50,982 nt of DNA from contig JAFHCF010000200.1 of assembly GCA_048497495.1 (NCBI GenBank), positions 1 through 50,982 of the forward strand, in the 5' to 3' direction. The position numbers and the translations under genes were made by a program. The notes below the pieces were generated by a model that saw nothing but the letters and a program-made list of their open reading frames with translations, was not told the origin of the DNA and did not search any database. Below, one piece after another: positions 43,597 to 50,982 of this stretch (position 1 is its first letter; each line of letters begins with the position of its first letter). Source of the stretch: JAFHCF01 sp048497495 (GTDB taxonomy: Bacteria > Pseudomonadota > Alphaproteobacteria > Rhizobiales > Ancalomicrobiaceae).

Positions 43597-43673
43597 TAGT
43601 CTTCAACCCAAATCGGAGGCACCGCCGAGGCGCGTCGCCCGGAAGGTATCCCAGCGAGGAAAGACCCCGAGTC

Positions 43674-45074
43674 ATGTTGCATGCCGACCGCCTCTTCCCG
43701 GCCGATCCCGCCACGCGCGACCTCGCCCGGCGCCTCTATTCGGGCGTGAAGGACCTGCCGATCGTCTCGCCGCACGGCCACACCGACCCGCGTTGGTTCG
43801 CCTATGACGAACCCTTCGCCGATCCGGCGTCGCTCTTCGTCGTCCCCGACCACTACGTCTTCCGCATGCTGATGAGCCAGGGCGTCCGGCTCGAGGATCT
43901 CGGCGTGCCGCGTCGCGACGGCGGCCCGGTGGAGACCGACGGGCGCAAGATCTGGCGACTCTTCTGCGAGAATTGGAAGCTCTTCCGCGGAACCCCGTCC
44001 AGAACCTGGCTCTCCCACGCCTTCGAGACCCTGTTCGGCATCGAGGACGTGCCGAGCGCGGCGAGCGCCGACCGGCTCTACGACCACATCGCCGATTGCC
44101 TCGCAAGGCCCGAGTTCCGCCCGCGCGCCCTGTTCGAGCGGATGAACATCGAGGTCATCGCCACCACCGAGAGCCCGCTCGACGATCTCGCCCACCACGT
44201 CGCCATCCGCGCCTCCGGTTGGAAAGGCCGGGTGATCACCGCCTATCGCCCCGATCCGGTGGTCGACCCTGAAGCCCGCGGCTTCCTCGACAATCTGGCG
44301 AAATTCGCCGAGATCGCCGACGTCGACATCGGCACCTTCGACGGCTACCTCGAGGCCCATCGCCGCAGGCGCGCCTTCTTCAAGGCCGCCGGCGCCACCT
44401 CCACCGATCACGGCCACCCGACCGCCGCCACCGCCGATCTCTCGGCGGTCGACTGCGAGACCTTGTGGGCCAAGGTGCGCCGCGGCACCGCGAGCCCGGC
44501 GGAGGCCGAGCGCTTCCGCGCCCAGATGTTGACCGAGATGGCGCGCATGAGCCTCGACGACGGGTTGGTGATGCAGATCCATCCCGGCGCCTTCCGCAAT
44601 CACAACGCCGAGGTCTTCGAACGGTTCGGCCCCGACAAGGGCGCCGACATCCCGACCCGCACCGACTATGTCGCCGCGCTGAAGCCGCTGCTCGACCGTT
44701 TCGGCAACCAGCGCGACCTCACGGTGATCCTCTTCACCCTCGACGAGACGACCTACTCGCGCGAACTCGCCCCGCTCGCCGGCCACTACCCGATCCTCAG
44801 GCTCGGCCCGGCCTGGTGGTTCCACGACAGCCCCGAGGGCATGCGGCGCTACCGCGAACAGGTGACCGAGACGGCGGGGTTCTACAACACCGTCGGCTTC
44901 AACGACGACACCCGCGCCTTCCCCTCGATTCCGGCCCGCCACGACGTGTCGCGCCGCATCGACTGCGGCTTCCTCGCCGAACTGGTGGTGAGCCACCGTC
45001 TCGACGAGGCCGAGGCGCACGACGTCGCCCAGGACCTCGCCTACCGCCTCGCCAAGGCGGCCTATCGACTGTGA
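43674..45074 (+). CDS. uxaC: Uronate isomerase (glucuronate/galacturonate isomerase)
   Basis: 466-residue amidohydrolase-fold enzyme converting D-glucuronate to D-fructuronate or D-galacturonate to D-tagaturonate; first step of the pathway. N-terminal LPIVSPHGHTDPRWFA holds the HxH metal motif; further family blocks are NWKLFRGTPSRTWL, ATTESPLDDL, GLVMQIHPGAFRNHN, and WWFHDSPEGMRRYREQVTE. Length is typical (about 470). GAGGAAAG precedes the ATG. Heads a rightward operon with the reductase and uxaA. Confidence 0.95.
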   Translation: MLHADRLFPADPATRDLARRLYSGVKDLPIVSPHGHTDPRWFAYDEPFADPASLFVVPDHYVFRMLMSQGVRLEDLGVPRRDGGPVETDGRKIWRLFCENWKLFRGTPSRTWLSHAFETLFGIEDVPSAASADRLYDHIADCLARPEFRPRALFERMNIEVIATTESPLDDLAHHVAIRASGWKGRVITAYRPDPVVDPEARGFLDNLAKFAEIADVDIGTFDGYLEAHRRRRAFFKAAGATSTDHGHPTAATADLSAVDCETLWAKVRRGTASPAEAERFRAQMLTEMARMSLDDGLVMQIHPGAFRNHNAEVFERFGPDKGADIPTRTDYVAALKPLLDRFGNQRDLTVILFTLDETTYSRELAPLAGHYPILRLGPAWWFHDSPEGMRRYREQVTETAGFYNTVGFNDDTRAFPSIPARHDVSRRIDCGFLAELVVSHRLDEAEAHDVAQDLAYRLAKAAYRL

Positions 45075-45228
45075 TCGGCCGGCTCGCCCGCGATGCGGCC
45101 GATCGACGTGATGTCCGTGATCATGGGGTGACGACGCCGATCCGGCCGGTCGTCGCCCCGAAGTTCGTCAACCCCACCCGGAACGTCGCTCGCGCCGCGC
45201 GCGGCGACGCTCGATCGAGGATTTGGTG

Positions 45229-46707
45229 ATGCGCCTCTCCCGTTCCACGCTCGACCGCCTGCCGACCACCGTCGACCGCCCCGCCTACGATCCGGCCGCG
45301 ATCACCACCGGCATCGTCCATCTCGGCATCGGCGCCTTCCACCGCGCCCATCAGGCGGTCTACACCGACGCCGTGCTCGCCGACGATCCCTCCTGGGGCA
45401 TCCTCGGCGTCTCGCTGCGCTCCACCGACACCCGCGACGCATTGATGCCGCAGGACGGGCTCTACACCGTCTCGGCGGTCGACGGCACCGGCGCCCGCCG
45501 CCGGGTGATCGGCGCCTCGACCGGCGTCCTGGTGGCGCCGGAGAATCCGACCGCGCTGCGTCGCCGCCTCGCCGACGAGACCGTGCGGATCGTCTCCACC
45601 ACCGTCACCGAGAAGGGCTACAGCCACGACCCGGCGACCGGGAACCTGCGCGAGGACGACCCCGACATCCGCAACGACCTCGCCCATCTCGATCGGCCGA
45701 AGACGACGCTCGGCGCCATCGTCTCGGGCCTGAAGGCCCGCCGCGCCGCCGGCCTCGCCCCCTTCACCGTTCTCGCCTGCGACAATCTCCCGGCCAACGG
45801 CCACACCCTGAAGCGGCTCGTCACCCGTTTCGCCGAACTGGTCGATCCCGATCTCGGCGCCTGGGTGGCCGGCGAGGTGCTCTTCCCCTCCACCATGGTC
45901 GACCGCATCGTGCCGGCGACCACCGACGCCGACCGTGCCGCCGTCGCCGCGGCGATCGGCATGGAGGACGCCTGGCCGATCATGACCGAGCCCTTCACCC
46001 AATGGGTGGTCGAGGACACCTTCTCCCTCGGCCGACCGGCCTGGGAGAAGGTCGGGGTCGAATTCGTCGCCGACGTCGCCCCTTACGAGTTGATGAAGCT
46101 GCGCCTCCTCAACGGCTCGCATTCGACGCTGTCCTATCTCGGCTATCTGATGGGCCACGAGACGGTGGCCGCCGCGATGGCCGAACCGGCGCTCCAGGCG
46201 TTGATCGCCGGCCTGATGGAACACGAGAGCGCCCCGACGCTTCCCGCGCTTTCCGTCGACGTCGCCGCCTATCGCGCCGCCCTCCTCGCCCGCTTCCGCA
46301 ATCCGGCGCTGAAGCATCGCACCTGGCAGATCGCCATGGACGGCTCGCAGAAACTGCCGCAGCGCCTGCTCGGCACCATCCGCGACCGTCTGGCGGCCGG
46401 CGCGCCGATCGACCGCCTCGCCCTCGGGGTGGCGGCCTGGATGCGCTACGTCACCGGCGTCGACGAGAAGGGCGAGGCGATCGACGTGCGCGATCCGCTC
46501 GCCGTGCGGCTGCGGACCATCGCCGACGAAGCCGGACCGGACGCCGCCCGCCTCGCGCCGGCGCTGGCGCGGGTGAGCGAGGTCTTCGGTACCGATCTCG
46601 CCGCCGATCCGCGTTTCATGAAGCCGGTGGAGGCGGCGCTCGATCGCCTCTTCACCCTCGGCGCCCGCGCCACCGTCGCCCGCGCCCAGTCGGAGATCGC
46701 CGGATGA
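45229..46707 (+). CDS. Mannitol-dehydrogenase-family uronate reductase (UxuB/UxaB type)
   Basis: 492-residue NAD-dependent polyol dehydrogenase. N-terminal GIVHLGIGAFHRAHQAVYTD nucleotide fold, CDNLPANGHTL and the catalytic K-x4-N-x2-H triad in KLRLLNGSHS. Reduces fructuronate to mannonate or tagaturonate to altronate. Because the next gene is altronate dehydratase and no uxuA is present here, tagaturonate reductase activity is the better guess in this operon. ATG 45229 with GAGG 8 nt upstream. Confidence 0.92.
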   Translation: MRLSRSTLDRLPTTVDRPAYDPAAITTGIVHLGIGAFHRAHQAVYTDAVLADDPSWGILGVSLRSTDTRDALMPQDGLYTVSAVDGTGARRRVIGASTGVLVAPENPTALRRRLADETVRIVSTTVTEKGYSHDPATGNLREDDPDIRNDLAHLDRPKTTLGAIVSGLKARRAAGLAPFTVLACDNLPANGHTLKRLVTRFAELVDPDLGAWVAGEVLFPSTMVDRIVPATTDADRAAVAAAIGMEDAWPIMTEPFTQWVVEDTFSLGRPAWEKVGVEFVADVAPYELMKLRLLNGSHSTLSYLGYLMGHETVAAAMAEPALQALIAGLMEHESAPTLPALSVDVAAYRAALLARFRNPALKHRTWQIAMDGSQKLPQRLLGTIRDRLAAGAPIDRLALGVAAWMRYVTGVDEKGEAIDVRDPLAVRLRTIADEAGPDAARLAPALARVSEVFGTDLAADPRFMKPVEAALDRLFTLGARATVARAQSEIAG

Positions 46708-48203
46708 GCGGACCCGCCGTGGTGGTACTCTCGGCCGACGACGACGTCGCTCTGGCGATCCGGGCGCTCGAGCCCGGTGACGCCGTCGCCGCCGGCGTCA
46801 CCGCCGTCGCGCCGATCCCCGCCGGCCACAAGGTGGCGCTGCGGGCGCTCCGCCGCGGCGATCCTGTGCTCAAATACGGCCAGCCGATCGGCGAGGCCAC
46901 CGCCGACATCGCCGCCGGCGCCCATGTCCATGTCGACAATCTCGGCTTCGTCCCCGGCACCGAGCGCCGCGCCGTCGCCCGCGCCACGCGCCCCCTGCCG
47001 ATCGTCGAGGGCGCCACCTTCATGGGCTACCGCCGCGCCGACGGCCGGGTCGGCACCCGCAACTTCATCGGCATCGTCGCCTCGGTGAACTGTTCGGTGA
47101 CGGTGTGCCGGCGCATCGCCGAGGTCGCCAATCGCGAGCTGCTGCCGCGCTTTCCCGGCATCGACGGCTTCGTGCCGATCGTCCACGGCCAGGGCTGCGG
47201 CTCGGCCGCCGCCGGCGAGGGCCCGGGCGTCCTGCGCCGCACCATCGCCGGCTATCTCGGCCACCCCAACTTCGCCGCGAGCCTCCTGATCGGGCTCGGC
47301 TGCGAGGTCAACCAGATCGTCCTCTACGGCGCCGCCGGCAAGGGCGCCGAGATCACCGCCTTCAACATCCAGGACGTCGGCGGCTCGCGCTCGGCGGTGT
47401 TGCGCGCCCTCGAACTGTTGGAGCCGATGGCCGAGGTCGCCTCGAGGCTCGAGCGGGTCGAGGTCCCGGCCAGCGAACTCACCGTCGGCCTGCAATGCGG
47501 CGGCTCGGACGGTTTTTCCGGCATCACCGCCAATCCGGCGCTCGGCGCCGCGATGGACCGGCTGGTGGCGGCGGGCGGCACCGCCATTCTCTCCGAGACC
47601 CCGGAGATCTTCGGCGCCGAGCACCTCCTGACCGCGCGCGCCGAACCCGAGGTCGCCGCCAAGCTGACGGCACGGCTCGACTGGTGGAAGGCCTACGTCG
47701 GCGCCACCGGCGCCTCGCTCGACAACAATCCCTCGCCCGGCAACAAGCGCGGCGGTCTCACCACCATCCTGGAGAAGTCCCTGGGCGCGGTGGCCAAGGG
47801 CGGTCGCAGTCCGCTCGTCGACGTCGTGCGCTACGCCGAGAAGGTGACGGCGCGCGGCCTCGTCTTCATGGATACCCCCGGCTACGATCCCGTCTCGGCG
47901 ACCGGCCAGGTGGCGGGCGGGGCGAACGTCGTCGTCTTCACCACCGGGCGCGGCTCGTGCTTCGGCTGCCGACCGACGCCGTCGATCAAGGTGGCGTCGA
48001 ACACCGACCTCGCGACCCGCATGGCCGAGGACATCGACATCGACGCCGGCCGGATCGTCACCGGCGACGCGAGCGTCGACCAGGTCGGCGCCGAGATCTT
48101 CGCCGAGATCCTGGAGGTCGCCTCGGGCAAGAAGACCCGCAGCGAGGTCTTCGGCTACGGCGACGACGAATTCGTGCCCTGGCACATCGGCGCGGTGCTG
48201 TGA
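46704..48203 (+). CDS. uxaA: Altronate dehydratase (full-length, SAF + C-terminal domains)
   Basis: 499 residues. N-terminal SAF domain about 1-95 (VVVLSADDDVALAIRAL, GDAVAAGVTAVAPIPAGHKVAL) followed by the UxaA C-terminal core (GYRRADGRVGTRNFIGIV, HGQGCGSAAAGEG, LQCGGSDGFSGITANPALG, NPSPGNKRGGLTTILEKSLGA, GRGSCFGCRPTPSIKVASN). Iron/manganese-dependent dehydration of D-altronate to 2-keto-3-deoxygluconate. ATGA overlap with the reductase gene. A fused full-length form rather than a split GarD/UxaA pair. Confidence 0.95.
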   Translation: MSGPAVVVLSADDDVALAIRALEPGDAVAAGVTAVAPIPAGHKVALRALRRGDPVLKYGQPIGEATADIAAGAHVHVDNLGFVPGTERRAVARATRPLPIVEGATFMGYRRADGRVGTRNFIGIVASVNCSVTVCRRIAEVANRELLPRFPGIDGFVPIVHGQGCGSAAAGEGPGVLRRTIAGYLGHPNFAASLLIGLGCEVNQIVLYGAAGKGAEITAFNIQDVGGSRSAVLRALELLEPMAEVASRLERVEVPASELTVGLQCGGSDGFSGITANPALGAAMDRLVAAGGTAILSETPEIFGAEHLLTARAEPEVAAKLTARLDWWKAYVGATGASLDNNPSPGNKRGGLTTILEKSLGAVAKGGRSPLVDVVRYAEKVTARGLVFMDTPGYDPVSATGQVAGGANVVVFTTGRGSCFGCRPTPSIKVASNTDLATRMAEDIDIDAGRIVTGDASVDQVGAEIFAEILEVASGKKTRSEVFGYGDDEFVPWHIGAVL

Positions 48204-48260
48204 GCCATGCGCCCGGCGCCTCGCGAAGAGCACGAGGCCCGCGCGTCGATCCGGCCGATC

Positions 48261-48971
48261 TCAGTCGGCGATTCCCATGCGCGCCATGGCGGCTTCGATG
48301 TGGTCGTGCATCAGGGCCGCCGCCCGCGCCTCGTCGCGCGCCTCGATCGCCGCGAGGAGGCCCCGGTGCTCGTCGATGACGTCGCGCACCTTGCCGTGCT
48401 CGGCGATCGCCCTGACCCCCTGATAGGAGGCGTTGCGCAGGGCCGCCTCGAGCGACTCGACCACGTGAAAGATCAGGCGATTGCCGCTCGCCTCGGCGAT
48501 GACGAGATGGAAGGTCGAATCGTGGCGGCTGAAGCGCGCCGCGTCGTCGATCGTCTCCTCCATCCGGACGATGAGATCCTTCAACGCCGCGAGATGCCGG
48601 TCGGAGCGGTTGCGGGCGGCGAGCGCCGCGGCGCGGATCTCGATCCCCGTACGGACCTCCATGACCTCGCGGACCGAATCGTCGACGACCTGCAGGGCGC
48701 GGCGGAAGAAGATCCTGAGCACCTCGCCGTCGAGATCGCGGATCACCGCCTTCTTGCCGTTGGCGATCTCGATGATGCCGAGCGCCTTCAAGGCGTTGAG
48801 CGCCTCGCGCACCACCGGCCGGCTGACCCCCATGGTCTCGGCCAGGACGCCGACCGAGGGCAGCGAGGTGCCGGGCTCGAGCCGTCGCGTCAGAATGCGG
48901 TCGAGCAGCGCCTCGACCGCGCGTTCGGTGAGCGAGCCGTGTTCCAGGGGAGCGAGATCGAAGCCTGTCAT
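48261..48971 (-). CDS. GntR-family regulator, FCD (FadR) subfamily, probable KDG-pathway regulator
   Basis: 236 residues. Winged HTH about 12-80 (LEPGTSLPSVGVLAETMGVSRPVVREALNALKALG) and FCD domain (VREVMEVRTGIEIRAAALAA, DSTFHLVIAEASGNRLI, VIDEHRGLLAAIEARDEARAAALMHDHI). Divergent from the KDPG aldolase gene across a perfect 17-bp palindrome, so it probably represses itself and the aldolase/kinase pair. Not closely similar by eye to the GntR at 42792. Confidence 0.92.
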   Translation of the reverse strand: MTGFDLAPLEHGSLTERAVEALLDRILTRRLEPGTSLPSVGVLAETMGVSRPVVREALNALKALGIIEIANGKKAVIRDLDGEVLRIFFRRALQVVDDSVREVMEVRTGIEIRAAALAARNRSDRHLAALKDLIVRMEETIDDAARFSRHDSTFHLVIAEASGNRLIFHVVESLEAALRNASYQGVRAIAEHGKVRDVIDEHRGLLAAIEARDEARAAALMHDHIEAAMARMGIAD

Positions 48972-49004
48972 GGGGCGAGTTTGGCAGAAAGATCCGCACC
49001 GAAC

Positions 49005-49021
49005 AACCTATCAGATAGGTT
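49005..49021. promoter_or_regulatory. Perfect palindromic operator between GntR gene and KDPG aldolase
   Basis: AACCTATCAGATAGGTT: two perfect 8-bp arms about a single central base, the geometry expected for an FCD-GntR dimer. TTGACAGGT follows directly and resembles a further half-site. 34 bp from the regulator start, 141 bp from the aldolase start. Confidence 0.75.
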
Positions 49022-49161
49022 GACAGGTATGAGTCTCCATGAGAAGCTGCGCCGGGTTTCGACAGCGCGAAGACGAGCGCCCCGGCCCACGACGGACAGC
49101 CGGCTCCCGGCGCTGTTCTCGGGCGCGTTCCGCGCGATCACCATCGAAAGGAAATCCCGCG

Positions 49162-49833
49162 ATGAAGCACGACCGCATGGAGGTCTTGGCCGCGATGATG
49201 GACCAGGGGATCATCCCGGTCTTCTATCATCCGGATGCCGAGCTCTGTAAGAACGTGATCCAGGCCTGCGCCGACGGCGGCGCCAAGGCGATCGAGTTCA
49301 CCAATCGCGGCGACTTCGCCGCCCATGTCTTCCTCGACGTCGCCATGCACTTCGCGAAAGTCGATCCCAGCGTGATCATGGGCGTCGGCTCGATCGTCGA
49401 TGCCCCGACCGCCGGCCTCTACATCGCCAACGGCGCCAAGTTCGTCGTCGGCCCGCTGCTCAATCCCGATGTCGCCAAGGTCTGCAACCGCCGCAAGATC
49501 CCCTATTCGCCCGGCTGCGGCTCGGCCTCCGAGATCGGCCAGGCGGAAGAACTCGGCTGCGAGATCGTCAAGGTGTTCCCCGGTTCCTCGGTCGGTGGTC
49601 CCGACTTCGTCAAGGCAATGCTCGGCCCGTGCCCCTGGACCAAGATCATGCCGACCGGCGGCGTCGAGCCGACCGAGGAATCCCTCAAGAAGTGGTTCGG
49701 CGCCGGCATCGTCTGCGCCGGGGTCGGGTCCAACCTGATCACCAAGGAGCTTCTCGCCGCCAAGGACTACAAGGGCATCGAGAAGAAGGTGCGCGACACC
49801 ATCGCGCTGGTGCGCTCGATCCGGGGCAAGTGA
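49162..49833 (+). CDS. KDPG/KHG aldolase family protein
   Basis: 223-residue class I aldolase cleaving 2-keto-3-deoxy-6-phosphogluconate to pyruvate and glyceraldehyde 3-phosphate. Schiff-base Lys137 in EIVKVFPGS and catalytic Glu45 in AIEFTNRG align with the E. coli Eda residues; PTGGVEPTEES forms the phosphate-binding loop. AAAGGAAA precedes ATG 49162; the frame is open further upstream, but that extension lacks similarity. One bp separates it from the kinase gene. Confidence 0.93.
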   Translation: MKHDRMEVLAAMMDQGIIPVFYHPDAELCKNVIQACADGGAKAIEFTNRGDFAAHVFLDVAMHFAKVDPSVIMGVGSIVDAPTAGLYIANGAKFVVGPLLNPDVAKVCNRRKIPYSPGCGSASEIGQAEELGCEIVKVFPGSSVGGPDFVKAMLGPCPWTKIMPTGGVEPTEESLKKWFGAGIVCAGVGSNLITKELLAAKDYKGIEKKVRDTIALVRSIRGK

Positions 49834-49834
49834 C

Positions 49835-50941
49835 ATGACCGACGAAATCCTGAAGATCCGCAAGGCGGAAGACTGCAAGTGGGACTGCGTCTCGCTCGGC
49901 GAGGTGATGTTGCGCCTCGATCCCGGCTTCGGCCGCGTCCGCACCACCCGCACCTTCCAGGTGTGGGAAGGCGGCGGCGAGTACAACGTCGCCCGCGCCA
50001 TGCGCAAGTGCTGGGGCAAGCGCTCCTCGGTCGTCACCGCCCTGCCGATCAACGACGTCGGCTGGCTCGTGGAAGACCTGATCTGCCAAGGCGGCGTCGA
50101 CACCTCGCACATCATCTGGCGCGAGTTCGACGGTATCGGCCGCAACACCCGCGTCGGCCTGAACTTCACCGAAAAGGGCTACGGCCCGCGCGCCGCGCTC
50201 GGCTGCAACGACCGCGGCAACTCCGCCGCGTCGCAGATCAAGCCCGGCGAAGTGGATTGGGAGAAGCTCTTCGGCGAGGAGGGCGTGCGCTGGTTCCACA
50301 CCGGCGGCATCTTCGCCGCGCTCGCCCCCAACACCTCGGAAGTGGTGATCGAGGCGGTCAAGGTCGCCAAGAAATACGGCACCGTCGTCTCCTACGACCT
50401 CAACTACCGCGGCCAGCTGTGGAAGAGCCAGGGCGGCAAGGACGGGGCGCAGCGAGTCAACCGCGCCATCGCCGAGCATGTCGACGTCATGCTCGGCAAC
50501 GAGGAAGACTTCACCGCCTGCCTCGGCTTCGAGGTCGAGGGCCTCGACGAGCACATCTCCAAGATCGACCCGGCCAACTTCAAGAAGATGATCGAGACGG
50601 CGGTCAAGGCCTATCCGAACTTCAAGGTGGCGGCCACCACCCTGCGCAACGCCAAGACCGCTTCGGTCAACGACTGGGGCGCGGTGATCTATGCCGGCGG
50701 CCAGTTCTACGAGGCGCCGATGCGCGAGAACCTGGAGATCTACGACCGCGTCGGCGGCGGCGACGGCTTCGCCTCCGGCCTCGCCTACGGCTTCATGATG
50801 GACAAGGGTCCGCAAGCCGCGGTGGAATACGGCGCCGCCCACGGCGCGCTCGCCATGACCACCCCCGGCGACACCTCGATGGTCAACGTCAAGGAAGTCG
50901 AGGCGATCATGAAGGGCAAGGGCGCCCGCGTCATCCGCTGA
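49835..50941 (+). CDS. kdgK: PfkB-family 2-keto-3-deoxygluconate kinase
   Basis: 368-residue ribokinase-fold sugar kinase, the step before the aldolase. N-terminal SLGEVMLRLDPG and GGGEYNVARAMRKCWG (substrate loop), YDLNYRGQLW, and the anion hole/catalytic base DRVGGGDGFASGLAYG with Asp310. Cotranscribed with the aldolase, both downstream of the GntR palindrome. KDG specificity is inferred from the pathway context; the protein is longer than E. coli KdgK (about 309). Confidence 0.88.
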   Translation: MTDEILKIRKAEDCKWDCVSLGEVMLRLDPGFGRVRTTRTFQVWEGGGEYNVARAMRKCWGKRSSVVTALPINDVGWLVEDLICQGGVDTSHIIWREFDGIGRNTRVGLNFTEKGYGPRAALGCNDRGNSAASQIKPGEVDWEKLFGEEGVRWFHTGGIFAALAPNTSEVVIEAVKVAKKYGTVVSYDLNYRGQLWKSQGGKDGAQRVNRAIAEHVDVMLGNEEDFTACLGFEVEGLDEHISKIDPANFKKMIETAVKAYPNFKVAATTLRNAKTASVNDWGAVIYAGGQFYEAPMRENLEIYDRVGGGDGFASGLAYGFMMDKGPQAAVEYGAAHGALAMTTPGDTSMVNVKEVEAIMKGKGARVIR

Positions 50942-50982
50942 GACCCGACACCGAGATCGACCACCGGCCGCGGAGCTTGCTC

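Overview
The window is high-GC (roughly 70% by eye), densely packed DNA from an alphaproteobacterium, most likely a metabolically versatile member of the Hyphomicrobiales. The evidence is a FYDLN-acid (TIGR02300-type) protein, a family I know only from Alphaproteobacteria; a class II (CP4-like) EPSP synthase; a 360-residue PheS; and dispersed G/C-rich palindromic repeats of the kind common in that group. No CRISPR array, prophage, transposase or origin was seen.

Layout. 1-4.5 kb: housekeeping (a DUF559 nuclease-fold ORF running off the edge, pheS, aroA, the FYDLN protein, tRNA-Ala with a terminator, and a decayed pentapeptide-repeat gene). 4.5-13.8 kb: one leftward operon of ten genes. It starts with a 16-cysteine ferredoxin, a tungsten aldehyde:ferredoxin oxidoreductase (AOR) and a MoaD-like protein, and continues with seven subunits of a membrane-bound group 4 [NiFe] hydrogenase (two antiporter-like subunits and NuoB-, NuoH-, NuoI-, NuoC- and NuoD-like subunits). 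13.8-15.6 kb: an A/T-rich regulatory region with three palindromes, one having the geometry of a ModE-type Mo-box, then hypA and an orphan tungstate-binding protein tupA. I consider this AOR-hydrogenase unit the most interesting system here: its order matches ferredoxin-CO dehydrogenase-hydrogenase (Coo) systems, but with AOR as the electron-donating enzyme, i.e. a possible energy-conserving aldehyde-to-H2 complex.

16.0-19.3 kb: LuxR-type response regulator, hybrid histidine kinase and FIST-domain protein, resembling NosP/NahK nitric-oxide signalling. 19.5-28.3 kb: a leftward operon for a hydroaromatic acid (3-dehydroshikimate dehydratase fused to an HPPD-like domain, a shikimate-dehydrogenase-like enzyme, a LivKHMGF-type ABC importer, a Gfo/Idh/MocA oxidoreductase). 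28.5-31.2 kb: a divergent NarL/NarX-type two-component pair. 31.3-38.4 kb: a second catabolic cluster around an IclR regulator, with two FAD-binding dehydrogenases, a NIPSNAP protein, a TIM-barrel isomerase and a second shikimate-dehydrogenase-like gene; IclR-box-like palindromes lie at both of its rightward promoters. 38.4-42.6 kb: polA (with an in-frame pair of palindromic repeats) and an HSL-family esterase. 42.8-50.9 kb: hexuronate catabolism (FCD-GntR regulator, uxaC, a uronate reductase, uxaA, a second FCD-GntR regulator, KDPG aldolase, KDG kinase), taking galacturonate/glucuronate to pyruvate and glyceraldehyde 3-phosphate.

All calls come from reading translated sequence and motifs by eye; no database search was run. 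Functions of the two catabolic clusters and the coupling of AOR to the hydrogenase are inferences from gene order.
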